Assembly (NCBI GenBank): GCA_943912255.1
Contig: CALTTP010000009.1
Coordinates: forward strand, 1-64,000
Source of the DNA: an uncultured Peptoniphilaceae bacterium
GTDB lineage: Bacteria; Bacillota; Clostridia; Tissierellales; Peptoniphilaceae
Length of the DNA stretch: 64,000 nt
Reading direction: 5' to 3'
Shown: positions 17,271 through 25,572 of the stretch, one piece after another
Numbering within the stretch: the first letter of the stretch is position 1
How the letters are laid out: the number at the start of each line of letters is the position of its first letter
Translations under genes and position numbers: made by a program
Notes under the pieces: generated by a model
What the model was told of the DNA's origin: nothing
Databases searched by the model: none
What the model saw: the letters and a program-made list of their open reading frames with translations, nothing else

Positions 17271-18212
17271 TTGAAAAATTTAAAATACACATTGCTAATT
17301 GGGATAGTAATAGCATTTTTTGCCATTAGCGTAATTAAGCCAAACTCTGGACTTGATTTAAAAACATTGTTTAAAATGGTTGAACAGGCAAATCAAAAAA
17401 CTGAAAATTATGTTCAAAAAAACAGCTTTTCAGTTACCAAATCAAAAATCGATCCATTTTTGGATAAAGAGCCAGAGGAAAAGACTTTTCCAGAGTATTA
17501 TCTAGGAAATGTCTTAAGACAAAAAGAAAAAGAATTATCCAAAGAAGAGGAAAATGAAATAAAAAAAAGAATTAAGGCTTCTCAATTACAGCACTACACT
17601 AATAAACAGCGTTATGAAGTTTTTTATAGCGGAACCAGCTTCAATAAACTATACGTTTCCGACTATATATCTCGTAATAAAGAGGCCTTTCAAAGTTTTT
17701 ATGTTAGAGAAAACGGGAAAATAAAATCCTCATTAGATAATAAGATAATAGAATCAGATGATAAGGACTTTGTTCAGCCATTAGAACCTCTGAAGGAAAG
17801 CCACGAATTCATCGAAGTCTTTGACTATAAAAAAATCACCGAAGCTCTCAATACCATATCTGAATTTGTAGATTTTACAGAAATAGATAAATTTTACGTA
17901 TTTAAAAAAGAGTACGAAACTATAAATAATCCGGAAGTTAAAAAGATTGCTAAACTCTTAGAAATAGACAAAGATTTAAATAGATATGGAGAGTTTTCCC
18001 TGGAGGATGTTTTCAGCGGCTCTTGGGACAAATCCTATGCTTTAATAAATTACAATTTAGATAGTACAGACATGGGTATTAAAAAATTAATTTTCACTAT
18101 AGTTGTTGAAAAAGACGGAGTAAGAGAAACCATCTACTCCTTTAAGGAATTTGAACAATTTAACATCATTAATGACATTTCTTTGCCAAAACAGTTGAAG
18201 GAATCGAGGTAA
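17271..18212 (+). CDS. Uncharacterised exported or membrane-anchored protein
   Basis: I do not recognise this 313-residue protein. It begins with a TTG codon 4-5 bases after a strong AGGAGG. Residues 5-23 (TLLIGIVIAFFAISVI) form a signal anchor; the rest is a charged extracytoplasmic region rich in Lys, Glu and aromatic residues. No Cys and no lipobox. It shares a promoter and sits 4 bases before an O-antigen-ligase-like gene, so a part in making or attaching a surface polysaccharide is possible. Confidence 0.6.
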   Translation: MKNLKYTLLIGIVIAFFAISVIKPNSGLDLKTLFKMVEQANQKTENYVQKNSFSVTKSKIDPFLDKEPEEKTFPEYYLGNVLRQKEKELSKEEENEIKKRIKASQLQHYTNKQRYEVFYSGTSFNKLYVSDYISRNKEAFQSFYVRENGKIKSSLDNKIIESDDKDFVQPLEPLKESHEFIEVFDYKKITEALNTISEFVDFTEIDKFYVFKKEYETINNPEVKKIAKLLEIDKDLNRYGEFSLEDVFSGSWDKSYALINYNLDSTDMGIKKLIFTIVVEKDGVRETIYSFKEFEQFNIINDISLPKQLKESR

Positions 18213-18216
18213 TATC

Positions 18217-19632
18217 ATGAATAGAACTTTATTTGAAAATAAAAATTTCATTTTTATATTCTCAAGCATGCTTCTGCTTACAATCTTCTTTACTTTAGGG
18301 GAAACAGGTGCAGAAATGCCGATTTATAGTTTCTTAACTCCATATAAGATTACTCTGCTTGTAACAGGAATACTCTTTTTGATAGCGTTGGGGAAAACGC
18401 CAAAAGAAACTTTCTACTATTGTATTGAATCAATAAAAAAGGGCACTAAGTCTCTTTCTTTTACAATGGTAATGATAGTTCTTTACATTCTTTATGACCT
18501 TATCAGCCTATCTTATACGAACAATATACACATTTCCCTTTTAAAATATGTAACCATAGTATCCATGCTGGCAGTTGTATTTTTTGGGTTATTACTATTG
18601 AATTCTTCAAGTTTCAAGCACACTTTGGACTGGACTTTAACCTTTATATCAGGTTCTTCACTAGTATTATTGGTTTATGCGTGGACATATGAAGTAATCT
18701 TTGATAGTACTATTTACGCCAGAAGACTTTCTTTGTTGATAGATTACAATAAATTTAGTATGGCCCTATTTTTTGGTTTTATTTCAACACTTTATTTAAT
18801 CACGAGAAAAGTAAAAAATGTGGATAAAAGAAATATATTTTCTTTTATTGCAACAGTACTCTATTTCTCTACTATTCACCTTACAGCTTCAAGAAGAACT
18901 AGTAGAATGATGAACGTTGTAATATTAGTTTTAGGGTTGGTCTTCCTAGTTAGCATATATGTAAATGCAAAAAGAAACAAATCCTATGATAATCGTAATT
19001 TCTTAATGTCAGTAATGAAATTTATTTTAGGCGGGATAATTTCATATCTTTTAATAGTCTTAGTAATCTCAGGCTATTCATACTTGACCACAGAAAGAAT
19101 TCTTTCTGCAACAAAAGGTCAAACGGGTGAAGGCGTATCAGTAGATAAGGGAACGGAAGAAGTACTAGACGATTTGAAGACATTGGACAAAAGAGAAGTA
19201 ATCTGGACCTTAGCTCTTAGATCCTATAGAGAATATCCTACTTTAAATAAGATTATAGGAAAAGGCGCTTCTGCCCACTTTGATATTTACAACGAGAAGA
19301 AAAATCATGAAATTATTAATAAGAAATACTGGAAAGAGGTACCAGAAAATACTTTGGACCCACATAACTTTGCACTTGTAGATTTACTTGATGGTGGAAT
19401 AATAAAAGTTACAATCACTCTGCTCATGCTTGTTTCTATACCCATATACCTATTTAAAATTAGAAAGAAACATTTTTATGACTCACTATTTATTTTTCTT
19501 TTAGCAGTTACAGTTTTAGGGGACATGTCTATAAGTTCAAGATATGGAATATTGGACAATAAAATGGTATGGCTAATACTTCTTCTACTACTTGAATTAA
19601 ACGAAGAATCAACATATCAATATCAAAATTAA
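18217..19632 (+). CDS. O-antigen ligase/polymerase-like membrane protein
   Basis: A 471-residue protein with about ten to twelve hydrophobic helices and one large hydrophilic extracytoplasmic loop (about residues 295-385) that ends in WKEVPENTLDPHNFALVDLL. The PHN-x-L-x-x-L-x-x-GG arrangement in and after that loop is typical of Wzy/WaaL (O-antigen ligase superfamily) proteins, which join lipid-linked glycans or polymerise them. In a Gram-positive it would act on a cell-wall or capsular polymer. A terminator follows. Confidence 0.7.
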   Translation: MNRTLFENKNFIFIFSSMLLLTIFFTLGETGAEMPIYSFLTPYKITLLVTGILFLIALGKTPKETFYYCIESIKKGTKSLSFTMVMIVLYILYDLISLSYTNNIHISLLKYVTIVSMLAVVFFGLLLLNSSSFKHTLDWTLTFISGSSLVLLVYAWTYEVIFDSTIYARRLSLLIDYNKFSMALFFGFISTLYLITRKVKNVDKRNIFSFIATVLYFSTIHLTASRRTSRMMNVVILVLGLVFLVSIYVNAKRNKSYDNRNFLMSVMKFILGGIISYLLIVLVISGYSYLTTERILSATKGQTGEGVSVDKGTEEVLDDLKTLDKREVIWTLALRSYREYPTLNKIIGKGASAHFDIYNEKKNHEIINKKYWKEVPENTLDPHNFALVDLLDGGIIKVTITLLMLVSIPIYLFKIRKKHFYDSLFIFLLAVTVLGDMSISSRYGILDNKMVWLILLLLLELNEESTYQYQN

Positions 19633-19638
19633 AAAATA

Positions 19639-19670
19639 AGGCAGCCTCTGTGTTTTACAGGCTGTCTTTT
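19639..19670 (+). terminator. Terminator after the ligase-like gene
   Basis: GGCAGCCT pairs with AGGCTGTC (one G-T), followed by TTTT. Confidence 0.7.
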
Positions 19671-19771
19671 ATAGTTTCAAAAATAGAACTCTTTAATCAC
19701 AGATGTCATACTCATTGAATATTGAAATTCAAGTTTTTCTCTAAATCCCCCTTTTTCCAACTGTTCATATA

Positions 19772-19780
19772 TGTTATAAT
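19772..19780 (+). promoter_or_regulatory. Extended -10 promoter of the SCIFF gene
   Basis: TGTTATAAT fits an extended -10 element (TG-N-TATAAT). The region 17 bp upstream is T-rich (TTTTTC) with no good -35. The SCIFF ribosome binding site GAGGAGG follows 10 bases later. Confidence 0.6.
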
Positions 19781-19803
19781 AAAGTCAACGAGGAGGTACA
19801 TAG

Positions 19804-19953
19804 ATGAAAAAACATATAATTACAATTTCAGGCAATTCTTTAAAGAAATCTGCTTGTAAGGGTGGATGTGGAGAATGTCAAACATCCTGCCAATCTGCTT
19901 GCAAGACTTCTTGCACCGTAGGTAACCAAGAGTGCGAAAACGAAAATAGATAA
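19804..19953 (+). CDS. scfA: SCIFF ranthipeptide precursor (six cysteines in forty-five residues family)
   Basis: A 49-codon gene beginning MKKHIITISGNSLKKSACKG. The C-terminal core contains the near-invariant clostridial signature CGECQTSCQSACKTSCTVGN. Cysteines are at 18, 22, 25, 29, 33, 37 and 44. In this family a radical SAM maturase links cysteine thiols to other residues by thioethers; the biological role of the product is unknown, although the pair is nearly universal in Clostridia. An excellent ribosome binding site (GAGGAGG) precedes the ATG, and the maturase gene follows after a hairpin. Confidence 0.96.
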   Translation: MKKHIITISGNSLKKSACKGGCGECQTSCQSACKTSCTVGNQECENENR

Positions 19954-19960
19954 TTTTTAA

Positions 19961-19989
19961 GGGGGTTGATTAAGTTCAGCCCCTTTTTT
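19961..19989 (+). terminator. Terminator or attenuator between the SCIFF peptide and its maturase
   Basis: GGGGTTGA and TTCAGCCCC form a stem, followed by six T's. Placed between precursor and enzyme, it would give far more peptide mRNA than enzyme mRNA through partial read-through. Confidence 0.8.
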
Positions 19990-20125
19990 GTGAAGAGAAC
20001 CCGTTAAGGACTAAACTATAGTAAATCACCTACAGCTAACAAAACATTTTGAGTTTCTCAACTTGCCAATTGTAGGATTTTCGTAGAATATGTACTTAAT
20101 TTTTCAAAAAAGATAAGGAGTAAAA

Positions 20126-21490
20126 ATGATTCATAAATATAAAATGCATGGAAGAAATATCGTACTAGATGTCAACGGAGGTGCTGTTCACCTTTTTGAT
20201 GATATCTCCTATGATATTTTAGATTTTTATAAAGAGAAACCCAAAGAGGAAATTATAGATATATTAAGTAATTACAATGCTAAAGACGTAATAGACTGTT
20301 ATGATGAAATAGAAAATATGGAAAAAGAGGGACTACTATTTTCCTCAGATGACTATATAGACTTTGATGCCATAAGGAACAAGGAACCAGTTTTAAAGGC
20401 CCTTTGTCTCCATGTTGTTCACGACTGTAACTTAAAATGCAAATACTGTTTTGCATCCCAGGGAGATTTTGGTGGACATAAAGCATATATGACAGAGGAA
20501 GTAGGTAAGAAAGCATTGAAATACCTAGTTGACAATTCCGGTTCTAGAAAAGCCTTAGAAGTTGACTTTTTTGGTGGAGAGCCACTGATGGACTTTCCTT
20601 TAGTAAAAAAACTCGTTTCGTACGGAAATGAAATCGCTAAGGAAAAGGGTAAGTATTTTAGATTTACCATAACCACCAACGGCGTTTTGTTAAACGATGA
20701 AATAATCGACTATATCAACGAGAACATGCACAATGTTGTCTTGAGCTTAGATGGTCGTAAAGAGATTAACGATGAGATGAGACCTACATTAAACGACAAG
20801 GGTTCCTATGATTTAATCGTCCCTAAGTATCAAAAACTCATATCCAAAAGGGGAAAGAAGTCCTACTATGTCCGTGGAACTTTCACTAAAAACAACTTAG
20901 ACTTTTCTAAAGATTTAGAGCTTTTTAAAGATTTAGGCTTTAACCTTTCCTCTGTGGAGCCCGTGGTGGATCCGGACAATAACCCCTATGCTATCACTAA
21001 GGAAGACCTACCTATAATTTTAAAAGAGTATGAAGACTATGCAAAAGCCTATGCCCAGCTTCAAACAGATGGTGAAAACTTTAAGTTCTTTCACTTTATG
21101 ATAGATTTAACCCAGGGACCTTGTATCATAAAGAGAGTTTCAGGATGTGGCGCTGGATGTGAATACCTGGCCATAACTCCAGAAGGGGACATCTACCCCT
21201 GCCATCAATTTGTGGGTAACGAGGACTTTAAAATGGGAAATATTCTAGAAGAAAATGTCACTTTACCTAAAAAGTTACAGGATGAGTTTGGCTCTGCCCA
21301 TGTCTTTGAGAAGGAAGACTGCAAAGACTGTTGGAACAAGTTCTACTGTTCTGGAGGCTGCCACGCCAACGCCTACAACTTTAACGGAGATATAAAAAAA
21401 CCTTATGAACTAGGCTGTGAAATGCAAAAAAAGAGAACAGAATGCGCTATTTATGTAGAAGTAGAAAAAAATGTTAAAGGGGAATGCTAA
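20126..21490 (+). CDS. scfB: SCIFF radical SAM maturase
   Basis: A 454-residue radical SAM/SPASM enzyme. Residues 1-90 form a peptide-recognition-like region. The radical SAM cluster motif is HDCNLKCKYCFA with Cys101, Cys105 and Cys108. The SPASM domain begins near GCGAGCEYLAITPEGDIYPC and ends with CKDCWNKFYCSGGCHANAYN, supplying ligands for auxiliary iron-sulfur clusters. It installs thioether crosslinks in the neighbouring SCIFF peptide. Its stop overlaps the ATG of the decarboxylase gene downstream, suggesting co-translation. Confidence 0.95.
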   Translation: MIHKYKMHGRNIVLDVNGGAVHLFDDISYDILDFYKEKPKEEIIDILSNYNAKDVIDCYDEIENMEKEGLLFSSDDYIDFDAIRNKEPVLKALCLHVVHDCNLKCKYCFASQGDFGGHKAYMTEEVGKKALKYLVDNSGSRKALEVDFFGGEPLMDFPLVKKLVSYGNEIAKEKGKYFRFTITTNGVLLNDEIIDYINENMHNVVLSLDGRKEINDEMRPTLNDKGSYDLIVPKYQKLISKRGKKSYYVRGTFTKNNLDFSKDLELFKDLGFNLSSVEPVVDPDNNPYAITKEDLPIILKEYEDYAKAYAQLQTDGENFKFFHFMIDLTQGPCIIKRVSGCGAGCEYLAITPEGDIYPCHQFVGNEDFKMGNILEENVTLPKKLQDEFGSAHVFEKEDCKDCWNKFYCSGGCHANAYNFNGDIKKPYELGCEMQKKRTECAIYVEVEKNVKGEC

Positions 21491-22869
21491 TGACTAAACT
21501 TAATACACCTATTCTTACAGGGCTAATGGAGCTAAAGGAAATAGACAAAATTAGGTTTCATATGCCTGGACATAAGGGCAAGGCCCATGAACTTTACAAG
21601 CCAATAATGGAAAATATGCTAAAGATAGATTTTACCGAAGTTAACGGTGCAGACAATCTATATAACACCAATGGAATTATAGAAGAATCTTTAAAACTCT
21701 TGGCAGAAGAAAGAGGTTCCAAAAAATCCTTCTTCTTGACAAATGGTACAACCGTTGGAATTTTAGCAGGGATTATGGGCTTGACAACCCCCGGAGAAAA
21801 GGTGCTAATGGCAAGAAATTGTCACAAATCGGTTTATAATGCCATAGAACTTAATAAGTTGACTCCAGTAATATTGGATCACGAAAAGACAGAAACAGGC
21901 CTTGAAATACCAATAAAACAAGAAAGGTTTGTGGAAAAACTCAAAGGGGACAAGGAGATTAAAATGGTTATTCTCTCTAGACCAAATTACTTTGGGCTAT
22001 CAGAAAATATCGATGTTCTAGCTGAATATTGTAAGGAAAATAAGGTCTATCTATTTGTTGATGAAGCCCATGGCTCCCATTTAAAATACCATGACTCTTT
22101 AACAAAAGATGCAATGACATTAGGCGCAAGTCTTTCAGTAAACTCCTTTCATAAGACCCTTCCTTCCTTGACCCAAACATCGATAATAAACTTTAACCAC
22201 CATATGGATGACAAGGAGATAGCAAGTGTACTATCTATGATGGAAAAGTTACAGACTTCCTCACCATCCTATATCCTGATGATGGCACTGGAACTTAGTA
22301 GAGCCTATATGGAAGTTTACGGAAGATATAAAATGAAAGAACTAAAGGGATATATAGAAGATTTTTACAAGTCCATAAAAGACATAGACTTTATATCCTT
22401 TCCTAGTTTTAGAGAAGGTCTTGAGCAGGATTTTTCTAGGGTTATACTAGAAACAAAGTTTCCTTCCATATATCTAAGAAAGCATCTGGAAGAAAAAGGG
22501 ATATTTATAGAGATGATTACTAAAAATATTATGGTATTAATCACCAGTCCTATGGATGAAAGAGAGGACTTCTTAGCTTTAGCAGAAGCTATTAAATCCT
22601 TTAATATGAAGGACTATGAAGTAGCAGATAGCGACTTTGAATCTGGAGAAATTTCCGACGAAAACACCGTGTCCTTAAGGCATTCTACAGGAAGGACTTT
22701 AAAAGAAAATATCATAATCTATCCCCCAGGAAATATCTACCTTAAAAAAGGCGACATCATCAAAGAAGATGACGTTTCCTACTTACTGGGATTAATTGAA
22801 AATGGAGTAAAGGTCTACACAGACTTTAATAAAGATTTGAATAATCTATGTGTGGAATCTTTAGATTGA
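21490..22869 (+). CDS. Orn/Lys/Arg decarboxylase family (fold type I, PLP)
   Basis: A 460-residue aspartate-aminotransferase-fold decarboxylase. It starts near RFHMPGHKGK, has the FLTNGTTVGILAG cofactor-binding turn and the PLP lysine in SVNSFHKTLPSLTQ, with the aspartate of VDEAHGSH upstream. The C-terminal domain (about 360-460) is complete. The family removes CO2 from lysine, arginine or ornithine; substrate cannot be read from sequence. I use the second ATG, 6-7 bases after AAAGGGG; the first (two codons upstream) directly abuts it. Overlap with scfB by one base implies coupling. Confidence 0.9.
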   Translation: MTKLNTPILTGLMELKEIDKIRFHMPGHKGKAHELYKPIMENMLKIDFTEVNGADNLYNTNGIIEESLKLLAEERGSKKSFFLTNGTTVGILAGIMGLTTPGEKVLMARNCHKSVYNAIELNKLTPVILDHEKTETGLEIPIKQERFVEKLKGDKEIKMVILSRPNYFGLSENIDVLAEYCKENKVYLFVDEAHGSHLKYHDSLTKDAMTLGASLSVNSFHKTLPSLTQTSIINFNHHMDDKEIASVLSMMEKLQTSSPSYILMMALELSRAYMEVYGRYKMKELKGYIEDFYKSIKDIDFISFPSFREGLEQDFSRVILETKFPSIYLRKHLEEKGIFIEMITKNIMVLITSPMDEREDFLALAEAIKSFNMKDYEVADSDFESGEISDENTVSLRHSTGRTLKENIIIYPPGNIYLKKGDIIKEDDVSYLLGLIENGVKVYTDFNKDLNNLCVESLD

Positions 22870-22897
22870 TCAACACCTCTTCCCCAACCCCATCCTA

Positions 22898-22926
22898 TTG
22901 ACAAGGGAATTATATTGCTGTATTAT
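22898..22926 (+). promoter_or_regulatory. Sigma-A promoter of the GntR-ABC operon
   Basis: A consensus TTGACA (22898-22903), 17-bp spacer and TATTAT (22921-22926). Transcription would start near 22933 with a leader of only about 20 bases. Any upstream in-frame start for the regulator lies inside this promoter and is false. Confidence 0.85.
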
Positions 22927-22954
22927 TAAATTAACACAGTATGGAGGTGTAAGT

Positions 22955-23332
22955 GTGAATTTCAATGATTTTCAACCGATTTATCTTCAGATAATGGACT
23001 ATTTTAAGTACAAGATAATCCGAGGTGAACTTCAGTCCAATGAAAAAGTTCCTTCAGTAAGAGACGTTTCCTCTCAATTAAAAGTAAATCCTAATACTGT
23101 TCAAAGAAGTTTTCAAGAGTTAAACAAGGAGGGCATCATCTTTTCACAAAGAGGCCTTGGGAACTTTGTAACAACCGATGAAAAAGTATTAAAAAACTTG
23201 AAGGTTTCAAAAGGTAAAGAGATAATTTCAAATTTTTATAACGAAATAAATAGTCTTGGCCTAACTGAGGAAGAATGCTTCCAACTATTACAAGAGGAGT
23301 GGAAAAGACATGAGCAATCTAATAGAGATTAG
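22955..23332 (+). CDS. GntR-family regulator, YtrA type
   Basis: A 125-residue regulator starting at GTG (NFNDFQPIYLQIMDYFKYK), 6 bases after GGAGGT. It has the winged-helix domain (residues 5-75: NEKVPSVRDVSSQLKVNPNT) and only a short C-terminal tail, as in the YtrA subfamily that represses its own ABC-transporter operon. Its end overlaps the ATPase gene by 23 bases. Binding at its own promoter is inferred from the family. Confidence 0.9.
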   Translation: MNFNDFQPIYLQIMDYFKYKIIRGELQSNEKVPSVRDVSSQLKVNPNTVQRSFQELNKEGIIFSQRGLGNFVTTDEKVLKNLKVSKGKEIISNFYNEINSLGLTEEECFQLLQEEWKRHEQSNRD

Positions 23333-24026
23333 AGACTTAAGCAAAAAATACGGCAAAAATTATGCCTTAAAAAATATCAATCTGTCCTTAGATTCAGGAA
23401 AAGTAGTAGGTTTACTTGGTCCCAACGGTTCAGGTAAAACCACACTTATAAAAATAATAACCGGATTGATAAGGACCTATACAGGAGAGATTTTACTAGA
23501 CGATTTTAAACCGGGAAAGGTTACAAAATCTTTTGTATCCTACCTTCCAGACAAAGATATACTTTATAGTTTTAATAAAATATCCGACTGTATAGCCTAT
23601 TACAATGACTTTTATAAAGACTTTGACAAAAAAAAAGTAAATAGACTTCTAAAAAACTTGGGGCTAGATCCAAGCACGAAAATCATATCACTATCAAAGG
23701 GAATGTCAGAAAAACTTCATCTGGCAATGGTTCTAGCTAGAAAAGCTAAAATCTACGTTCTAGACGAGCCAATTGCAGGAGTTGACCCAGTGGCAAGAGA
23801 TGAGATTTTAAACACTATAATCGACAATATAGCACCAAATAGTACTATGATCATATCGACTCATCTTGTGAAGGATATTGAAAATATCTTTGAAGATGTT
23901 ATCTTTATAAAAGAAGGCGAGATAGCCTTAGTTGATACTACAGAAAACATTAGAACCAATCACAGTGCTTCAATAGAAGAAATGTATAAGAAAGTATTTG
24001 GAGGGTTACAATGGGAAAATTATTAA
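23310..24026 (+). CDS. ABC transporter ATP-binding protein
   Basis: A 238-residue ATPase: Walker A GPNGSGKTT (about residue 36), signature LSKGMSEKL (a variant of LSGGQ typical of YtrB-like and CcmA-type ATPases), Walker B IYVLDEP, H-loop ISTHL. It pairs with the permease whose gene overlaps its 3' end by 16 bases. Likely an exporter or envelope-stress transporter, induced by an antimicrobial or metabolite through the GntR regulator; substrate unknown. Confidence 0.93.
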   Translation: MSNLIEIRDLSKKYGKNYALKNINLSLDSGKVVGLLGPNGSGKTTLIKIITGLIRTYTGEILLDDFKPGKVTKSFVSYLPDKDILYSFNKISDCIAYYNDFYKDFDKKKVNRLLKNLGLDPSTKIISLSKGMSEKLHLAMVLARKAKIYVLDEPIAGVDPVARDEILNTIIDNIAPNSTMIISTHLVKDIENIFEDVIFIKEGEIALVDTTENIRTNHSASIEEMYKKVFGGLQWENY

Positions 24027-24856
24027 AATACGAATTCAAAAAATCGACAATTTATTTTATAAACCTTATACTTGGAGGAATTGCAGCAGCTGTCCTATTT
24101 TTTCTAGGAATTAAAACCCTTACTGGAGACGAAATTACACCTACAAACACTCCAGCTGAATATCCTGGAATAGTCTTTCCTGTGACCATTCTTTTAACAA
24201 CTATAATAATTGTAGGTATAGTCATAGCATTTATATTTTACGTAGTAAGAAACTATAAAAACGACTTATATAGAGAATCTTCCCTCTTGAAGTTCACTTT
24301 GCCCATAGATGGGAAGGACTTCTTAAACTCTAAGCTTATCAATATAATCCTTTGGACCATAATAATAGATATTAGTATCTTTGTTGGAGCATTTTTTATT
24401 TCAAAGCTCCTAGTACCAAATATTAATAGAGATTTTATCAATGGCCTAAAAGCTGGATTAGATATGGCGGATATAAATATAAGTCATGTTATCATTATTG
24501 CCATAATATCATGGCTACAGTCTATCTTTTCATTGATAATGCTATACTTTTCTATCACTCTTGCTAAAACAATTTTTAAAAACTCAAAATCTGGTATTAT
24601 TTGGTTTTTAGTTTACCTTGTTACAGCTTCGATTTTAGCAATAACAAACTATTATATAAATATCTTTGTACCTTATAGATTAGAGTTTTTCAATAGAATA
24701 CAGTTGGTGAATAAATCAGTTGAAACATTATCAAAAGGACCATTGCCAGAGACATTACTCTCCTTTAATCTAGCATCTGCTGGACTTTATATAGTCTTTG
24801 CACTGATCTTCTACTTTACTACAATTTACATGTTAAACAATAAGACAGACTTTTAG
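24011..24856 (+). CDS. ABC transporter permease, six membrane segments
   Basis: A 281-residue integral membrane protein with six predicted hydrophobic helices (about 15-35, 60-85, 110-135, 165-190, 195-220, 250-275) and no extracellular domain of note. It starts within the ATPase gene, so translation is coupled. Its sequence is not conserved enough for a substrate call. Confidence 0.85.
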   Translation: MGKLLKYEFKKSTIYFINLILGGIAAAVLFFLGIKTLTGDEITPTNTPAEYPGIVFPVTILLTTIIIVGIVIAFIFYVVRNYKNDLYRESSLLKFTLPIDGKDFLNSKLINIILWTIIIDISIFVGAFFISKLLVPNINRDFINGLKAGLDMADINISHVIIIAIISWLQSIFSLIMLYFSITLAKTIFKNSKSGIIWFLVYLVTASILAITNYYINIFVPYRLEFFNRIQLVNKSVETLSKGPLPETLLSFNLASAGLYIVFALIFYFTTIYMLNNKTDF

Positions 24857-24866
24857 GCAACCAATA

Positions 24867-24905
24867 CTGTTGGAGTATGAAATTCCTCATACTCCAGCAG
24901 TTTTT
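24867..24905 (+). terminator. Strong terminator of the GntR-ABC operon
   Basis: CTGTTGGAGTATGA pairs with TCATACTCCAGCAG (14-bp stem, one G-T), then TTTTT. Confidence 0.9.
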
Positions 24906-24911
24906 AATTGC

Positions 24912-24944
24912 AAAAAATAAGAGATGGCATATACCACCTCTTAT
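24912..24944 (-). terminator. Terminator of the lipoprotein unit
   Basis: On the minus strand ATAAGAGGTGG pairs with CCATCTCTTAT, followed by TTTTTT. Confidence 0.8.
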
Positions 24945-24957
24945 CAAATATCATAAC

Positions 24958-25572
24958 CTATTTCTCATTTAAAAAGTTCATCGCCTTTTCATATAGTTGA
25001 TGAGACTCCTCAGTACCAGGCTTAACTCCAAACACCTCATCAAAAGTCAAACCTACCTCTTGTAAAATCTTGGAATATAAAGATTTTAATTCTTTATACA
25101 TAGAGTCATCCTCTTTAAAAGAATAGAAATGCCTCTCTCCTTCTCCATATATATTCCCTCTCAGCCTTACAAAAGCACCGCCCTCATCATGAAATAGCAT
25201 TGAAAATTCAACATCATCGGGACTTTTACCAGATCTAAGAGCAATCGGAAGAAGAAGCTTCAACTCATTAGACTCTTTTTGACTTTTTAACTTGTCTACA
25301 ATATCATTGACTTCCTTTTTCAATTCCTCACTATTACTTGTAAAAACAAGCTGCTTAGACTCTTTACTTTCGATATCGTAAAGACCGACTTCAATAGGAA
25401 GATCAGTAATCTTAAGCATTTCAAACCCAACTTCATTGGCGTTGTCAATACTTTCTGAAGCATTGGTTTGTGGAATATCCGTTGTGTCGCTATTCTCTTT
25501 TCGATTACAGGAAACGACCACTAGAACCAAACTTATTAATAGACTTATTCCTATAAATTTTTTAATATGCAT
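24958..25572 (-). CDS. Lipoprotein of unknown function
   Basis: A 204-residue protein with a lipoprotein signal peptide (MHIKKFIGISLLISLVLVVV then SC, lipidated Cys22), a Ser/Thr/Asn-rich linker (about 23-48) and a ~150-residue soluble domain that I do not recognise. Its ATG overlaps by 11 bases the end of the upstream caspase-like reading frame, so the two were translated together. Given that coupling it could be an inhibitor, substrate or partner of that protease; this is inference. Confidence 0.75.
   Translation of the reverse strand: MHIKKFIGISLLISLVLVVVSCNRKENSDTTDIPQTNASESIDNANEVGFEMLKITDLPIEVGLYDIESKESKQLVFTSNSEELKKEVNDIVDKLKSQKESNELKLLLPIALRSGKSPDDVEFSMLFHDEGGAFVRLRGNIYGEGERHFYSFKEDDSMYKELKSLYSKILQEVGLTFDEVFGVKPGTEESHQLYEKAMNFLNEK

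Noticed and set aside
22898..22954. Longer N-terminus for the GntR regulator
   Set aside because: Its TTG start lies in the -35 box of a consensus promoter, and the family homology begins at NFNDFQPIYLQ after a good GGAGGT.
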